DNA of 64,000 bases from NCBI RefSeq assembly GCF_016756775.1, contig NZ_JAERMU010000017.1, positions 1 through 64,000 on the forward strand. Reading direction: 5' to 3'. Positions 31,697 through 46,642 of this stretch are shown here, piece by piece. A program made the translations under genes and the position numbers. This DNA comes from Dryocola clanedunensis subsp. sulfonylureivorans (GTDB lineage: Bacteria; Pseudomonadota; Gammaproteobacteria; Enterobacterales; Enterobacteriaceae). How positions within the stretch are numbered: position 1 is the first letter of the stretch; each line of letters opens with the position of its first letter. A model generated the notes under the pieces. That model searched no databases, was not told the DNA's origin, and saw nothing but the letters and a program-made list of their open reading frames with translations.

Positions 31697-31936
31697 TTAG
31701 CCCTGCAGCACCCAGACTTCACGCAGGCATTTTTTCCCTTCGGGGCAGCTCTTGCAGCTCCCCGTCAGGCAGTCGTCGGGGTCTTCCTGAATCCGCATCG
31801 CTTTACCCATCGCCTCTAAGCGACCGAGCATAGCGTTCACCAGCGGCAGCGGGGTGGCGAGCAGCTGGCTTAACTGCGCGGCATCCATACGGCCCCGCAG
31901 CGCCAGCGTGTTACGAATATCAATTAAGCTCGCCAT
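31697..31936 (-). CDS. feoC: Ferrous iron transport protein FeoC
   Basis: Small cytosolic winged-helix protein of 79 aa (78 in E. coli), thought to bind an Fe-S cluster through four Cys and to stabilise or regulate FeoB. The Cys are C-x4-C-x2-C-x5-C in [15 protein letters not shown] (about residues 56-70). I chose ATG 31936 (MASLIDI); a GTG one codon earlier is also in frame. It is the last gene of feoABC, 17 nt after feoB. Confidence 0.93.
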   Translation of the reverse strand: MASLIDIRNTLALRGRMDAAQLSQLLATPLPLVNAMLGRLEAMGKAMRIQEDPDDCLTGSCKSCPEGKKCLREVWVLQG

Positions 31937-31953
31937 CACTTTCCCCTTTGCCT

Positions 31954-34275
31954 TTAGTGGCAGTCGCCGGTGCTGGTTTCGCAGCAGGCCGCCGCGGCAG
32001 TTTTACGTGTCGACATCAGGCTGATGTTCACGCGGCTGCGGGCGCGGCGCAGGCCACCCATCAGCACGACGTTAAACAGCACCACCACCAGAATACAGAC
32101 CAGGCTGTACTGCGGATGTTCTTTGAACGACACGGTCTGGTAATAGAGCGTGGAGAGAGAGTAAGCGATATTCAGCCCCCACAGGATGGAGAAGGTCATC
32201 CAGCCGCGGCTCGACTCGCGGGCAACCGCACCCATTACCGAAATGCACGGGATATAGAGCAATACGAAAATCAGGTAGCTGTAGGCCGCCGCCGCGCTGC
32301 CGAATTTGTCGCTCATCACGCCCATGGCGCCGGTCGCCATTTCACCGTCGCCTTTGCTGGCTTCGATGGGATTGGCCAGTACGCTCAGGCTGAAGGTGTC
32401 TTTCAGGCTTTGCCAGGTTTCCCCGGCGGCACCGCCCAGTTCGTCCCACAGGTTGAAGCTGGCGGCGTCAAACTCTTCGTTATGCATGTCTTCCGCGGTG
32501 TAGAGGGTGTTGAGCGTCCCCACAACGACCTCTTTCGCCATCGCACCGGTAAACAGCCCTACGGTGGCCTGCCAGTTGTCTTCATGCACGCCGATTGGCT
32601 TAAGCAGCGGAGTTAAAACTTTACTGACGGAGGCCAGCGCGGAGTCGTTAATGTTATCCACCGGCTTGCCGCTAAACGAGAAGCTGTTCAGCGCGCCGAT
32701 GAAAATACTCACAATGACAATCACTTTACCGGCGCGCAGCACGAAGCCTTTCAGGCGCTGCCAGGTCTGCATCAGCAGGCTTTTCAGGTGCGGCACGTGA
32801 TAGACCGGCAGCTCCATGACGAACGGCGTCGCTTCGCCGCGCATGATGGTGTACTTAAGCATCAGCCCGGTCAGGATCGCCATTACGATGCCGAGGATGT
32901 AGAGAGAGAAGACCACCAGCGCGCCGTCCTGACCAAAAAACGCGGCGGCGAAGACGGCGAAGATCGCCAGACGAGCGCCGCAGGACATAAACGGTGCCAT
33001 CATGATGGTCATCAGACGTTCACGCGGGGCGTCCAGGGTTCGTGCGCCCATCACGGACGGCACGTTACAGCCGAAGCCGACAATCAGCGGTACGAAGGAT
33101 TTGCCCGGCAGGCCGAGCGCCTGCATCAGCCTGTCCATCACGAACGCCGCACGCGCCATGTAGCCGGAATCCTCAAGGAAGGAGAGGAACAGGTACATCA
33201 TGCCGATTTGCGGCACCAGCGGCAGCACGGTGTTGATACCGCCGCCGATGCCCTGGGCTAAGAAGATGGTCAGCCAGTCCGGGAAGTGCAGCGTGGCGCC
33301 AATCCACTGAATGCCGTGAATAAAGATGGCCGCAGAGCCGCCGTCGAAAATAGGCTGCAGCGCGCCGCCGATGTTAATCGCCAGCAGGAACATGACGTAC
33401 ATGACCAGCAAAAAGATCGGCAGGCCGAGGAAGCGGTTCAGGATGATTTTATCCATCATCGCCGTCATGCGGCTTGGCTCGGCGGTCAGGCTATTGCTGA
33501 CGGTATCGCATACCGCGGCAATGCACTGGTAGCGCGCATCGGCAATCAGCAGGGCCGGATCTTCAAGGGTTTGCGCAAGATTTTCACGCGCTTTTTCGAG
33601 CTTGTCCGCAGCGCTGCCGGCAAAGGCCTGGCTGTAGATATCCCCTTCGAGCATTTGCAGAGCCAGCCAGCGGCGCTGCTGTTCCGGCATCTCGCCGGAC
33701 ATGTCCGCTGCAAGGCTGTCGACTTCTTTGAGCAGGGCGGGCGGGTAGAGCACCAGATCCGAGCGGGTATTAGGTTCGCGGCGGTCAATGGCAAGCTTCA
33801 GCCCTTCAATGCCGCGCCCACGGGTCGAAACCAGCGGCACAACGGGGCAGCCAAGGCGAGCGGCAAGGGCATCAATGTCGATACGGATGGCCTGCTTCTC
33901 GGCGATATCGAGCATATTGAGCGCCACAACGCAGGGAATGCCCAGCTCCAGCAGCTGAAGCGTCAGGTACAGATTGCGTTCCAGGTTCGACGCGTCAACG
34001 ACGTTAATCAGCAGGTCGGCGTCGCCGCTCAGAATGTAGTGGCAGGCGATTTGCTCGTCGAGCGAGGTCTGCGACGAGATGGTGGTCAGGGAGTAGGTGC
34101 CCGGCAGGTCGACCAGCGTGACTTTATGGGTCAGCGTGGAAAACTGGCCTTCTTTTCGTTCGACGGTGACGCCCGCCCAGTTCCCCACGCGCTGACGTGA
34201 GCCCGTCAGCTGATTAAACAGCGTGGTTTTGCCTGAATTGGGGTTACCGATTAAACCTATGGTTAAGTTTTTCAT
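31954..34275 (-). CDS. feoB: Ferrous iron permease FeoB
   Basis: Inner-membrane Fe(II) transporter with an N-terminal G-protein domain, 773 aa, the E. coli length. G1 GNPNSGKTT is at residues 10-18, G3 DLPG near 56-59 and G4 NMLD near 120-123. Gate motifs GCNVPSV and SCGARL lie in the transmembrane part, with about eight to ten membrane segments from residue 280 on. The C-terminus has a Cys cluster (CCETSTGDC). It is the middle gene of feoABC, 54 nt after feoA. Confidence 0.97.
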   Translation of the reverse strand: MKNLTIGLIGNPNSGKTTLFNQLTGSRQRVGNWAGVTVERKEGQFSTLTHKVTLVDLPGTYSLTTISSQTSLDEQIACHYILSGDADLLINVVDASNLERNLYLTLQLLELGIPCVVALNMLDIAEKQAIRIDIDALAARLGCPVVPLVSTRGRGIEGLKLAIDRREPNTRSDLVLYPPALLKEVDSLAADMSGEMPEQQRRWLALQMLEGDIYSQAFAGSAADKLEKARENLAQTLEDPALLIADARYQCIAAVCDTVSNSLTAEPSRMTAMMDKIILNRFLGLPIFLLVMYVMFLLAINIGGALQPIFDGGSAAIFIHGIQWIGATLHFPDWLTIFLAQGIGGGINTVLPLVPQIGMMYLFLSFLEDSGYMARAAFVMDRLMQALGLPGKSFVPLIVGFGCNVPSVMGARTLDAPRERLMTIMMAPFMSCGARLAIFAVFAAAFFGQDGALVVFSLYILGIVMAILTGLMLKYTIMRGEATPFVMELPVYHVPHLKSLLMQTWQRLKGFVLRAGKVIVIVSIFIGALNSFSFSGKPVDNINDSALASVSKVLTPLLKPIGVHEDNWQATVGLFTGAMAKEVVVGTLNTLYTAEDMHNEEFDAASFNLWDELGGAAGETWQSLKDTFSLSVLANPIEASKGDGEMATGAMGVMSDKFGSAAAAYSYLIFVLLYIPCISVMGAVARESSRGWMTFSILWGLNIAYSLSTLYYQTVSFKEHPQYSLVCILVVVLFNVVLMGGLRRARSRVNISLMSTRKTAAAACCETSTGDCH

Positions 34276-34329
34276 TTTTTCGTGAACTAAAGAGAATAAG
34301 AACCAGAGCGCGAACGCCCAACCCGCCCG

Positions 34330-34554
34330 TCAGGCAACGACTTCGACGTTTAATAATTCGAGATCTTTTTTACGCAGCACCAGGCTTACGCGACGCGTTT
34401 CGATGTGAACCGGATCGCCTAATGGTGCAACGCGAACAACATTAAATGAGGAGCCAGGCAGCATGCCGAGAGATAATAATTTCTGGCGGTACGCCGGGCT
34501 TATTTCACGGGCAAAGCCGGTAATTTTCCAGGTGCTTTTCGGTGTGAATTGCAT
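34330..34554 (-). CDS. feoA: Ferrous iron transport protein FeoA
   Basis: SH3-like cytosolic protein of 74 aa (75 in E. coli), needed for FeoB function. The family pattern [20 protein letters not shown] and [11 protein letters not shown] is clear. It is the first gene of feoABC. The start at 34554 follows GAAGGTCCT on the minus strand. Confidence 0.95.
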   Translation of the reverse strand: MQFTPKSTWKITGFAREISPAYRQKLLSLGMLPGSSFNVVRVAPLGDPVHIETRRVSLVLRKKDLELLNVEVVA

Positions 34555-34679
34555 AGGACCTTCTTAGTGCGAGAAGTGGGTTCCTCGCTGACTGAGCTAC
34601 TGTATCCACCGCTACGTCCCGTTACGCGGTGAAAGCCGACTATCTTTATGGGCAGAAGAATAATAACAAGCAGCACAAT

Positions 34680-34698
34680 GATAATGAGAATGGTTTCT
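34680..34698. promoter_or_regulatory. Possible Fur box upstream of feoA
   Basis: GATAATGAGAATGGTTTCT matches the 19-base Fur consensus at 13 positions by eye. It lies about 130 nt before feoA. Fur represses feo in E. coli. I did not find a clear FNR site. The rest of the feoA-tex gap (34555-35121) is AT-rich and holds a REP pair near its end. Confidence 0.4.
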
Positions 34699-35044
34699 AT
34701 CATCAATAAATATTTTATCAAAGCGTGCTTATTGTGGGTGATTAAATGCAACAGATGATGTTTGTTTCAGGCAGGGAATATTTAGCATTCGCTATTAATT
34801 TAAGCAAATCATAACAAAGCGTTAAAAAGGTAAATAAAAGGTAACCTGATTATCAGCGCTCAATTAATGTTGCGTTGATATTTCATCTGTTACCGGAATG
34901 ATGCGCGACGGTGTTTTGTTTAAACATCGCAGGAATAATCGCTGGCTGGAACGCTTTCTATTATTTGAAAAAATAACAGGGCTGATAATGAAATGTTATT
35001 GATGAATGGCGTACCGCAGAATAAGAACAAATTGTGCTAAATAA

Positions 35045-35074
35045 GGTGGATGACGTGTTGTTTATCCACCCTAC
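35045..35074 (-). repeat. REP-like palindrome, inverted copy downstream of tex
   Basis: GGTGGATGACGTG followed by TTTATCCACCCTAC, in inverted orientation. It is paired with a degenerate copy at 35087-35114. Confidence 0.7.
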
Positions 35075-35086
35075 CCCTGGTGTGAG

Positions 35087-35114
35087 TAGGGCGGATAAAC
35101 ACGGTGCCATTCGC
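35087..35114 (+). repeat. Degenerate REP-like palindrome next to the tex stop
   Basis: TAGGGCGGATAAACACGG with a shortened CCATTCGC arm, 8 nt before the tex stop. Confidence 0.5.
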
Positions 35115-35121
35115 AGGAAGG

Positions 35122-37455
<2,334 letters not shown>

Positions 37456-37587
37456 GGCTTTTCATCTGTGTTGAGTAGGTCGATAGGTGAAAAATGCAGA
37501 GGACAGTTATACGGATTGAAGGGTCAAAATGCCAGCCGCAGCCGCCAGGTGATTATTAATCGGACTGTTCCGTGGCCAGTATCCGAT

Positions 37588-38064
37588 TTACTTCACATAG
37601 GCAATTTCGTTGACGTACCACTGGGCTTCGCCGCCGGGCGTCTGTACGACCGCCAAATCGCCCACTTCTTTTTTCAGCAGCGCGCGGGCCATTGGGGAAT
37701 CGATAGAGATATAGTCCTTGCGGCCAAAGATCTCATCGTAGCCAACGATGCGAAAACGTAGCTGATTGCCGTCATCGTTTTCGACGCAAACCCACGCCCC
37801 GAAGAACACTTTTCCCTCTTGTTGGGGAGAATAGTCGACAATTTTTAGGTATTCGAGGCATTTTGTCAGATAACGAACGCGGCGATCTATCTCGCGCAGC
37901 CGTTTTTTGTTGTACTGGTAGTCGGCGTTTTCACTGCGATCGCCAAGGCTTGCCGCCCAGGTGACCTTTTTCGTCACCTCCGGACGCTCTTCTCGCCACA
38001 GGTAATCCTTTTCTTGCTTGAGCTTTTCGTAGCCTTCTCGGGTAATCAGCGGCGTTTTCATCAA
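37588..38064 (-). CDS. greB: Transcript cleavage factor GreB
   Basis: Binds the secondary channel of RNA polymerase and rescues backtracked complexes by stimulating transcript cleavage. The protein has 158 aa, as in E. coli. The N-terminal coiled coil (about 1-75) carries acidic tip residues in GDRSENADYQYNKKRLREID, and the C-terminal FKBP-like domain ends in GEAQWYVNEIAYVK. It is divergent from ompR-envZ. Confidence 0.96.
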   Translation of the reverse strand: MMKTPLITREGYEKLKQEKDYLWREERPEVTKKVTWAASLGDRSENADYQYNKKRLREIDRRVRYLTKCLEYLKIVDYSPQQEGKVFFGAWVCVENDDGNQLRFRIVGYDEIFGRKDYISIDSPMARALLKKEVGDLAVVQTPGGEAQWYVNEIAYVK

Positions 38065-38299
38065 TGAGCCTTTGGCGTCTGGAACAGTAGGGATAATTTA
38101 AACCGATAAAACAGGATGATGGCAATCCCCGGTAATTGCGAGACAAGTCATCATTTTGGGTTAAATCGTGTTGATAACCGCCTGTTTAATATGCTTTGTA
38201 ACAATTTCGACTAGAATGTATACCAGATTTGACTGGTCGTATTGACACAGTTTTTTAAGAATACGCACTCAACTGTTCGAGCCTTTGGGAGTTATAAGA

Positions 38300-40368
<2,069 letters not shown>

Positions 40369-40384
40369 TTTGCCGAAACAAAAA

Positions 40385-40410
40385 ACGAACCCCGAGGGGT
40401 TCGTTTTTTT
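40385..40410 (+). terminator. Rho-independent terminator of ompR-envZ
   Basis: ACGAACCCC-GA-GGGGTTCGT followed by a run of T, 17 nt after envZ. Confidence 0.9.
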
Positions 40411-40411
40411 A

Positions 40412-40443
40412 TGTCGGATGGCGCTGACGCTTATCCGACCTAC
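40412..40443 (-). repeat. REP-like palindrome, inverted copy between envZ and pckA
   Basis: TGTCGGATGGCGCTGACG then CTTATCCGACCTAC. It is paired with the forward copy at 40457-40488 between the convergent envZ and pckA. Confidence 0.75.
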
Positions 40444-40456
40444 AAATCATTCAAGT

Positions 40457-40488
40457 CGTAGGGTGGATAAGCGAAGCGCCATCCACCA
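40457..40488 (+). repeat. REP-like palindrome before the pckA 3' end
   Basis: GTAGGGTGGATAAGCG with a CATCCACC arm, 15 nt before the pckA stop. Confidence 0.75.
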
Positions 40489-40503
40489 CCGTCGACAAAG
40501 AAC

Positions 40504-42123
40504 TTAGATCTTAGGCCCTGCGCTCACTAAAGCCGCGCCTGCCGGCGTATCAGTGTACTTCTCGAAGTTAGTCACAAACAGCTGTGCCAGCTGCTCTGCT
40601 TTCTCCTGCCACTGTTCCGGTGACGCATAGGTGTGACGTGGGTCCAGAATCGCCGGATCAACGCCCGCCAGCTCGGTTGGGATCGCCAAATCGAATATCG
40701 GCAGCGTGAACGTCTCCGCGTCGTCCAGTGAACCATCCAGAATCGCATCGATGATCGCGCGGGTATCTTTAATCGATATACGTTTACCCGTGCCGTTCCA
40801 GCCCGTGTTCACCAGATAAGCCTGCGCGCCGGATGCCTGCATGCGCTTCACCAGCACTTCCGCGTACTGCGTTGGGTGCAGCGACAGGAACGCCGCGCCA
40901 AAGCAGGCGGAGAAGGTTGGCGTTGGTTCGGTGACGCCGCGCTCGGTGCCTGCCAGCTTCGCGGTAAAGCCAGACAGGAAGTGATACTGCGTCTGGTTTG
41001 CCGTCAAGCGGGATACCGGCGGCAGCACGCCAAAGGCGTCCGCCGTCAGGAAAATTACCTTGGTCGCATGACCTGCTTTCGACACCGGCTTAACAATGTT
41101 GTCGATGTGGTAAAGCGGGTAGGAGACGCGGGTGTTTTCCGTTTTTGAGCTATCGTCAAAGTCGATGCTGCCGTCGGCGCGGACGGTGACGTTTTCCAGC
41201 AGCGCATCGCGGCGGATCGCGTGGAAGATATCCGGCTCCGCTTCTTCGCTCAGGCGAATTGTTTTCGCGTAGCAGCCGCCTTCAAAGTTGAACACGCCGT
41301 CGTCGTCCCAGCCATGCTCGTCATCGCCAATCAGGCGGCGTTTCGGGTCGGTGGAAAGGGTGGTTTTGCCGGTGCCGGAAAGCCCGAAGAACACGGCCAC
41401 GTCGCCATCTTCACCCACGTTTGCCGAGCAGTGCATAGAAGCAATACCCTTTAATGGCAGCAGGTAGTTCATGATGGAGAACATGCCTTTTTTCATTTCG
41501 CCGCCGTACCAGGTGCCGCCAATCAGCTGCATGCGCTCGGTAAGGTTAAAGGCCACGAAATTCTCGGAGTTCAGTCCCTGCTCCTGCCAGTGAGGATTGG
41601 TGCATTTGGCACCGTTCATCACCACGAAATCAGGTTCGAATGTTTGCAGCTCTTCGTCGGTTGGGCGGATAAACATGTTTTTAACGAAATGAGCCTGCCA
41701 GGCCACTTCGGTAATAAAACGTACCGACAGACGCGTGTCCGCATTGGCGCCGCAGAACGCGTCGACAATGAACAGGCGTTTACCAGAGAGCTGTTCGGTG
41801 ACGAGACCCTTCAGGCACTGCCAGGTCTCTTCAGAAAGGGGTTTGTTATCGTTCTTGCCTTTGCCGTTGTCTGCCCACCACAGGGTGTCGCGGGTCGTGT
41901 CGTCACGGACAATGTATTTATCTTTCGGGGAACGACCGGTGAAGATACCGGTATCGACAGCAACCGCGCCAAGATTTGTTTCTACTCCACGCTCAAAGCC
42001 TTGCAGACCTGGGTCAAGCTCTTCGCGGTACAGCGTTTCGTAATCGGGGTTGTAAAGCACCTCACTCGCATCGTGAATACCATAAGCCTTGAGATCCTGC
42101 GGGGTTATGCCTTTAACTCGCAT
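40504..42123 (-). CDS. pckA: Phosphoenolpyruvate carboxykinase (ATP) PckA
   Basis: Converts oxaloacetate and ATP to phosphoenolpyruvate, CO2 and ADP, the entry step of gluconeogenesis. The protein has 539 aa (540 in E. coli). The kinase P-loop [11 protein letters not shown] is near residues 248-258. IGDDEHGW holds the metal-binding Asp, and [15 protein letters not shown] precedes the P-loop. Cytosolic. A perfect CRP palindrome lies 118 nt upstream of the start, in line with the catabolite control of pckA. Confidence 0.97.
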   Translation of the reverse strand: MRVKGITPQDLKAYGIHDASEVLYNPDYETLYREELDPGLQGFERGVETNLGAVAVDTGIFTGRSPKDKYIVRDDTTRDTLWWADNGKGKNDNKPLSEETWQCLKGLVTEQLSGKRLFIVDAFCGANADTRLSVRFITEVAWQAHFVKNMFIRPTDEELQTFEPDFVVMNGAKCTNPHWQEQGLNSENFVAFNLTERMQLIGGTWYGGEMKKGMFSIMNYLLPLKGIASMHCSANVGEDGDVAVFFGLSGTGKTTLSTDPKRRLIGDDEHGWDDDGVFNFEGGCYAKTIRLSEEAEPDIFHAIRRDALLENVTVRADGSIDFDDSSKTENTRVSYPLYHIDNIVKPVSKAGHATKVIFLTADAFGVLPPVSRLTANQTQYHFLSGFTAKLAGTERGVTEPTPTFSACFGAAFLSLHPTQYAEVLVKRMQASGAQAYLVNTGWNGTGKRISIKDTRAIIDAILDGSLDDAETFTLPIFDLAIPTELAGVDPAILDPRHTYASPEQWQEKAEQLAQLFVTNFEKYTDTPAGAALVSAGPKI

Positions 42124-42240
42124 GTCACTGCTCCTTAGCCAATTTGTACTGCCTGAGATTGTAGGGTTGTTTATTGGTTGTTAACCGCGACCAAACTCAT
42201 AGATTTGAGTATCCGACTCTAATCGGGTAGCGGAAAACGC

Positions 42241-42256
42241 TGTGAGGCTAGTCACA
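42241..42256. promoter_or_regulatory. Perfect CRP-binding site upstream of pckA
   Basis: TGTGAGGCTAGTCACA is a perfect TGTGA-N6-TCACA palindrome. It lies 118 nt before pckA on the minus strand. Confidence 0.75.
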
Positions 42257-42384
42257 ACGGGGTGAGAGTATGGCAGGAATTGGCAAAAGGTCGGTGAAAA
42301 TAGTCTGAATATGTTAAAAATTAGTGCGATTAACGGACGCTTTGTGATTGAGCGCGCGTTTGCGTGCAAACGAGATATTTTTTG

Positions 42385-42447
42385 CGCCCTCTGCTGGGAG
42401 AGAGGGCGAAGTGAAGCGTGCTTCCCTCACCCATACAGGAGAGGGAA
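42385..42447. repeat. Two adjacent CCCTC-type hairpins downstream of hslO
   Basis: CGCCCTCT/AGAGGGCG (42385-42408) is followed by TTCCCTC/GAGGGAA (42422-42447). They lie 10 nt after the hslO stop in a 333-nt gap to pckA that otherwise shows only the CRP site. There is no U-run on the hslO strand. The sequence resembles the compound repeat after glpD. Confidence 0.5.
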
Positions 42448-42456
42448 TCACCAGGA

Positions 42457-43335
42457 TCAGTGAACCTGTGGGTCCGTCGGAGAAGCATTGTTACGAATTG
42501 CCGCGATGTCCATGGAGTCAAACACGTAGTGATTGCCACAGTAGTCACAGTTCATGTCAATTTCGCCGTCGTCAGCAATAATGCTGTCCACTTCTTCGTC
42601 CGGCAGGGTTCGTAAGGCATCAGCACAGCGCTCGCGGGAGCAGGTGCATTTGAACTCAACGTTCTGCGGGTCGTAAAGCGTGACTTCTTCTTCGTGGTAC
42701 AGACGCCACAGCACATCGTTAGCCGGCAGGTTCAGCAGCTCTTCTGCTTTAATGGTTTCGGTCAGCGCGGCCAGGTGTGCAAAATCGTCGGCCTGAGCAT
42801 CCTGAGCTGGCAATACTTGCAGCAGCATGCCGCCCGCAGCGGCCTTGCCGTCTACGTCGCCGGTGCGAATAAACAGACGAGTTGGCAGCTGTTCGGAGCG
42901 CAGGAAGTAATCCTCCAGACACTCGGCCAGCGTATCACCTTCCAGACCAACAACACCCTGGTAGCGCTCGCCTTCACTCGGGGTGATGGTGATAACCAGA
43001 TAGCCGTTGCCGATCAGCGTTTTCATGTCAGCATCCGCAGGGATTTCGCCCTGTACGCGAGCCACGCCACGCATCTGCTGCTTGTTGTTACCGTTGATCA
43101 CCGCGAGGCTCATCGGACCGTCACCCTGTAGCTGAACGGTAATATCACCGTCAAACTTCAGCGTGGCCGTCAGCAGGCTGGTTGCCACCAGGAGTTCGCC
43201 GAGGATCTTTTTAACCGGCTGCGGGTAGTCATGGTTTTCCATGATCTGCTGCCAGGTTTCAGAGACCGTTACCAGCTCGCCGCGCACGGCATAGTTTTCA
43301 AAAAGGTAACGATGGAGTTGGTCGTGTTGAGCCAT
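42457..43335 (-). CDS. hslO: Redox-regulated chaperone Hsp33
   Basis: Cytosolic holdase switched on by oxidative unfolding. The protein has 292 aa, the E. coli length. The C-terminal zinc switch is visible: CTCSRERC (C-x-C, about residues 232-239) and CDYCG (CxxC, about 265-269). The N-terminal substrate-binding domain contains GQ-rich and [10 protein letters not shown] segments. It is downstream of hslR on the same strand with a 24-nt gap, as in the E. coli yrfG-hslR-hslO cluster. Confidence 0.97.
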   Translation of the reverse strand: MAQHDQLHRYLFENYAVRGELVTVSETWQQIMENHDYPQPVKKILGELLVATSLLTATLKFDGDITVQLQGDGPMSLAVINGNNKQQMRGVARVQGEIPADADMKTLIGNGYLVITITPSEGERYQGVVGLEGDTLAECLEDYFLRSEQLPTRLFIRTGDVDGKAAAGGMLLQVLPAQDAQADDFAHLAALTETIKAEELLNLPANDVLWRLYHEEEVTLYDPQNVEFKCTCSRERCADALRTLPDEEVDSIIADDGEIDMNCDYCGNHYVFDSMDIAAIRNNASPTDPQVH

Positions 43336-43359
43336 AATTTTCTCTCAGTCAGGCGGCAG

Positions 43360-43761
43360 CTATTCGTTGCCGCCGTGTTTAAATTTCATCAGATCCCGGC
43401 GCTCTTTTTTATCCGGGCGACGGTCAGGATGCGGCATGGTCAGCGCATTCATCTTGCGGGCCAGCGCGACCTTTTCCCGTTTCTCGACGCTCTGCGCCGT
43501 CTCTTCATAAAGCTGCATCGCTTCGGATGCCGGGCGGCGCTGTTCGGTAATACCGAGGACGGTCACCGTGCGCTCGTCATTGCCCTGGCGCAGAGTCAGC
43601 GTCGCGTTCAGCTCAACAACTTTGCTGGGCTTGCTGCGTTGGCCGTTGTAATGCACTTTGCCCCCTTCCACCATCTCCCTCGCCACGGCTCGGGTTTTGT
43701 AAAAGCGGGCTGCCCAAAGCCATTTGTCGAGGCGTACGCCTGCTGTGGGCTTCTCTTTCAT
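43360..43761 (-). CDS. hslR: Ribosome-associated heat shock protein Hsp15
   Basis: S4-domain RNA-binding protein of 133 aa that binds free 50S subunits still carrying nascent chains and helps recycle them. The S4 fold (VRLDKWLWAARFYKTRAVAR, about residues 9-28) is at the N-terminus, followed by a basic tail ending DKKERRDLMKFK. Cytosolic. It begins 2 nt after the yrfG stop, so they are co-transcribed. Confidence 0.96.
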   Translation of the reverse strand: MKEKPTAGVRLDKWLWAARFYKTRAVAREMVEGGKVHYNGQRSKPSKVVELNATLTLRQGNDERTVTVLGITEQRRPASEAMQLYEETAQSVEKREKVALARKMNALTMPHPDRRPDKKERRDLMKFKHGGNE

Positions 43762-43763
43762 GG

Positions 43764-44441
43764 CTACTCCTTTACGGAAAGCGAGGGGATCAGGTGACGA
43801 TAATCGTTCAGCGCGGGATGACGCTGAAAGGTTTTGTCCGCCATGCCGGAATCCGGGTTGGTCACGCCAAGGCAGTAGCGAATACCAAATGTCGCTGCGG
43901 CATCCAGAATCGCTTCGTTGTCGTCGATAAAGACGGTGCGTGCCCCATCAAGTCCGGTATGCGCGGCGACGGCCTGCCACAAACGCTGATCCTCTTTCGG
44001 ATAACCAAATGTGTGGGTGGAAAGCAATAAATCAAGGTGCTGGGCTAAACCTGTGTGTTCGAGCTTCACGGCCAGGTTATGAGGATGCGCATTGGTCAGC
44101 AAGATCCGCCGTTTGCCGCAGGCCTTTAAGGCAGCCATGAAAGGTGCCGTGTCATCCCGTAACAGGGCATTAGGCCCCTGAGCAGTGGTCATCGCGCAGA
44201 TATCCAGCCCCAGGCGTTCGCTCCAGTAATCCAGACAGTACCAGTTTAGCGTATGTTGCACGGCATGATATTCCCGGGCAATAAGCTGGTGGGCTTCATC
44301 CAGGGGAATACCGCGTTCAAGGCTGACGGTTTCCGGGACCAGCTTCTGCCAGAAATGATTATCAAAAGCGAGATCAAGCAGAGTGCCGTCCATATCGAGC
44401 AAAACGGTATCGACATCCTGCCAGGCAATATCAATATGCAT
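43764..44441 (-). CDS. yrfG: HAD-family GMP/IMP nucleotidase YrfG
   Basis: HAD phosphatase of 225 aa; E. coli YrfG dephosphorylates GMP and IMP. Motif I is DMDGTLLDL (about residues 16-24), motif II LLTNAHP, and motif IV FIDDNEAIL. I chose the ATG at 44441 (MHIDIAWQ) over a longer in-frame start at 44483 that lacks homology. It is followed directly by hslR. Confidence 0.94.
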   Translation of the reverse strand: MHIDIAWQDVDTVLLDMDGTLLDLAFDNHFWQKLVPETVSLERGIPLDEAHQLIAREYHAVQHTLNWYCLDYWSERLGLDICAMTTAQGPNALLRDDTAPFMAALKACGKRRILLTNAHPHNLAVKLEHTGLAQHLDLLLSTHTFGYPKEDQRLWQAVAAHTGLDGARTVFIDDNEAILDAAATFGIRYCLGVTNPDSGMADKTFQRHPALNDYRHLIPSLSVKE

Positions 44442-44500
44442 GGGGTAGACCTGATTGGGAGAAACTGCGCGACAGGTTAGCACAACCTGCCGCGAGAAGT

Positions 44501-46642
44501 TTAGAACAGCGGACGTACCGAAGGCAGCGCCGTGAGCGAGGGGTTAATGCAGCTTTCATAGTATTGCTGGATCTGCGCAAGACGGTTACGGCTGCGGTGA
44601 TAGCGTCGCCAGGCAAGTACGCCGTTGATCAACGCGCAAACCAGCATGCCGAACAGCAGCAGGGTTGTTGCCACATAGCGCCACAGGCCGCTGCTGTCTG
44701 GAATACGATGCAGCGTTATATGCTGGGTGCCGTTGGCGTCGGTGCTCAGGCCCGTAATAATCCCCTCGGCGCTGAACGGCGTGCGTAACAGCATATCCGC
44801 CAGGCGCTGGAACTCTCCCCACTGCTCCTGAGCCGGGAAGTCGTAAAGCGAAACCGGTGGGAGGGGCTGGTCGACCAAATCGCTGCCTTCGTCGCTGACG
44901 ATAATAAAGCCGCCTGGCGCCGGGCTGTTAAGCTTCTGGGCGGCACGGGCGGTTTCACGAATAAAGAACGGCGCGGTGGAGGTGGTCACGAGATTATCGA
45001 GTGATTCGGCGCTGACCGGGCGCAGCAGCACGTTCACACCGTCGAGTTTGCCGGACCTGGCCCTTTTGAGCAGGGAATCCCAGTCTTTCGTATTGCCAAG
45101 GTTAATCAGCGCGTTCTTGAGCCTGATACATTCATCGCTTGCGGTGCAGAGCGCCTGAGTTTTCAGCACGATACTGGCGAAATCATCCAGCAGCACCATC
45201 CCCGATTTCTGAATGGCCGTTCTCAGCTGCGGGTTTACTTTGGAGTCTGCTTCTGTTTGCGGGTGCAGCTGGGTATTGACCGTCTGAGTCAGTGCCGTTG
45301 CTTTATCCATAATTTCAGATTCAGGTAAGGGCAGCGGACGAGCGGTGTTCCAGACAATCTGTGAGCAATCAAAAGGCGTAAATGGGTTGTTTTGTTTCGC
45401 AGGGTAGGTGCCTGGCAAATGGATATTACACATGCCGGTGCCGGAGACGCGCAGGGTGTCGCCAACTCGCAGCTGCGTTTTATTCAGATCGGCAACGGCC
45501 GTGGCCTCAACCGTTTGTGCACCCTTCAGCCAGGAGATGCTCAGTTTCAGCGGCATCTCCAGCGGCACCCACACCATCAACATTAACAGCACGGCCAGGG
45601 CGCCCGTGGCGATCACCAGATTGCGCATCCAGTGCTGAATAGGGAAGTTTTTGACCTCATCGTGCAGCGACAGGAAGCGTCCCTGACGGACTACGTTGCG
45701 GTCGAGATAGATATCAATATCGGTCTTCTGCCCGAGATCCTGAGTCACATAAGGCTGCCAGTGCGGAGGATAAATCAGGTCGATGATGCCCAGCGAGATA
45801 TTGTTGATTTGGTCCTGATTAGATTCACCAAACAGCCCCCAGCGCTTGGGCGTGCCGCGCAGACAATGAATTTCACGCAGCGTATTTTTAGCCGGGGGAG
45901 CAAACAGTCCCCACAGGCTTGCAGCCAGCAGCATAACCGCGCCACCCAGCAGCCACGGGAGCACAACCACAGGGGTAACGAGGCAGAGATAGAGCATCAC
46001 AAACGCGACGCAAATCAGAATCGCTTCACGCAATCCGTCCGGACGACCCAGAGCGGCCTCTTCTGCCGTTTCCTGGCGAATGTTAAGCAGTTCGATTTGC
46101 TCACTTTCCTCACCGCGAATGGACGCCTGGCTGCCGGAGATACGTTCCAGCGCAAAGCCCGGATTGTCGACGCTCTCTTCGCCCAGTTTATGGCCATTCA
46201 GTGCGATCACCAGCGGCACGGTTTCGGTGCGAATCAGCTCTACGCTGTTGTCGTTAGTGATGTATTGCTCCCAGAACGGCGGCAGATGAACCTCAACCGA
46301 ATCGAGGTAGTAGCGCCATTTGTTAGCATCGTCAGTGGACAGGCCGTAACGGGTGATTGAGCGAGTCAGGGAAAGGACGGTGTTGCTCTGTGCGTTTAAC
46401 ATCAGCTTCACCGGAGCATTGCTGGCTCCAGAAGGCCCGATGATATCCTGAGTGCGGGTCAGGGTTTCAAGGTAGTGTTCAACCGCAGTGCGTTCTTCGG
46501 CGGTGAGTTTGCGTGAGGTCGCACCGGTAAAGGATTGCGCGTTTGACGGGTAAGAGCGCAGCTTCAGGCTGCGCCAGACCAACCATCCGGCAATAACGAC
46601 ACAGGCCAGCATAGCAGCTAAAAGAAGTAGTAAGGTGCTCAT
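44501..46642 (-). CDS. igaA: Intracellular growth attenuator IgaA (YrfF), Rcs repressor
   Basis: Inner-membrane protein that holds the Rcs phosphorelay in check by contacting RcsD in the membrane and periplasm. The protein has 713 aa (711 in E. coli). Membrane segments are seen near residues 1-20, 205-250, 345-365 and 655-675, with a large periplasmic domain between the last two. Cys residues in that domain (MCNIH, FDCSQ, ALCTASDEC) can form the known disulfides. Essential where rcs is intact. It is divergent from nudE. Confidence 0.96.
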   Translation of the reverse strand: MSTLLLLLAAMLACVVIAGWLVWRSLKLRSYPSNAQSFTGATSRKLTAEERTAVEHYLETLTRTQDIIGPSGASNAPVKLMLNAQSNTVLSLTRSITRYGLSTDDANKWRYYLDSVEVHLPPFWEQYITNDNSVELIRTETVPLVIALNGHKLGEESVDNPGFALERISGSQASIRGEESEQIELLNIRQETAEEAALGRPDGLREAILICVAFVMLYLCLVTPVVVLPWLLGGAVMLLAASLWGLFAPPAKNTLREIHCLRGTPKRWGLFGESNQDQINNISLGIIDLIYPPHWQPYVTQDLGQKTDIDIYLDRNVVRQGRFLSLHDEVKNFPIQHWMRNLVIATGALAVLLMLMVWVPLEMPLKLSISWLKGAQTVEATAVADLNKTQLRVGDTLRVSGTGMCNIHLPGTYPAKQNNPFTPFDCSQIVWNTARPLPLPESEIMDKATALTQTVNTQLHPQTEADSKVNPQLRTAIQKSGMVLLDDFASIVLKTQALCTASDECIRLKNALINLGNTKDWDSLLKRARSGKLDGVNVLLRPVSAESLDNLVTTSTAPFFIRETARAAQKLNSPAPGGFIIVSDEGSDLVDQPLPPVSLYDFPAQEQWGEFQRLADMLLRTPFSAEGIITGLSTDANGTQHITLHRIPDSSGLWRYVATTLLLFGMLVCALINGVLAWRRYHRSRNRLAQIQQYYESCINPSLTALPSVRPLF

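Noticed and set aside
33286-34200. 304-aa open frame opposite feoB
   Set aside because: Antisense of the FeoB G domain; no start signal or recognisable motif.
34500-34703. Possible 67-aa small membrane protein just upstream of feoA on the minus strand
   Set aside because: The hydrophobic N-terminus is encoded by the AT-rich stretch that carries a Fur-box-like sequence. There is no ribosome site, and the frame runs into feoA. More likely a by-product of the regulatory DNA.
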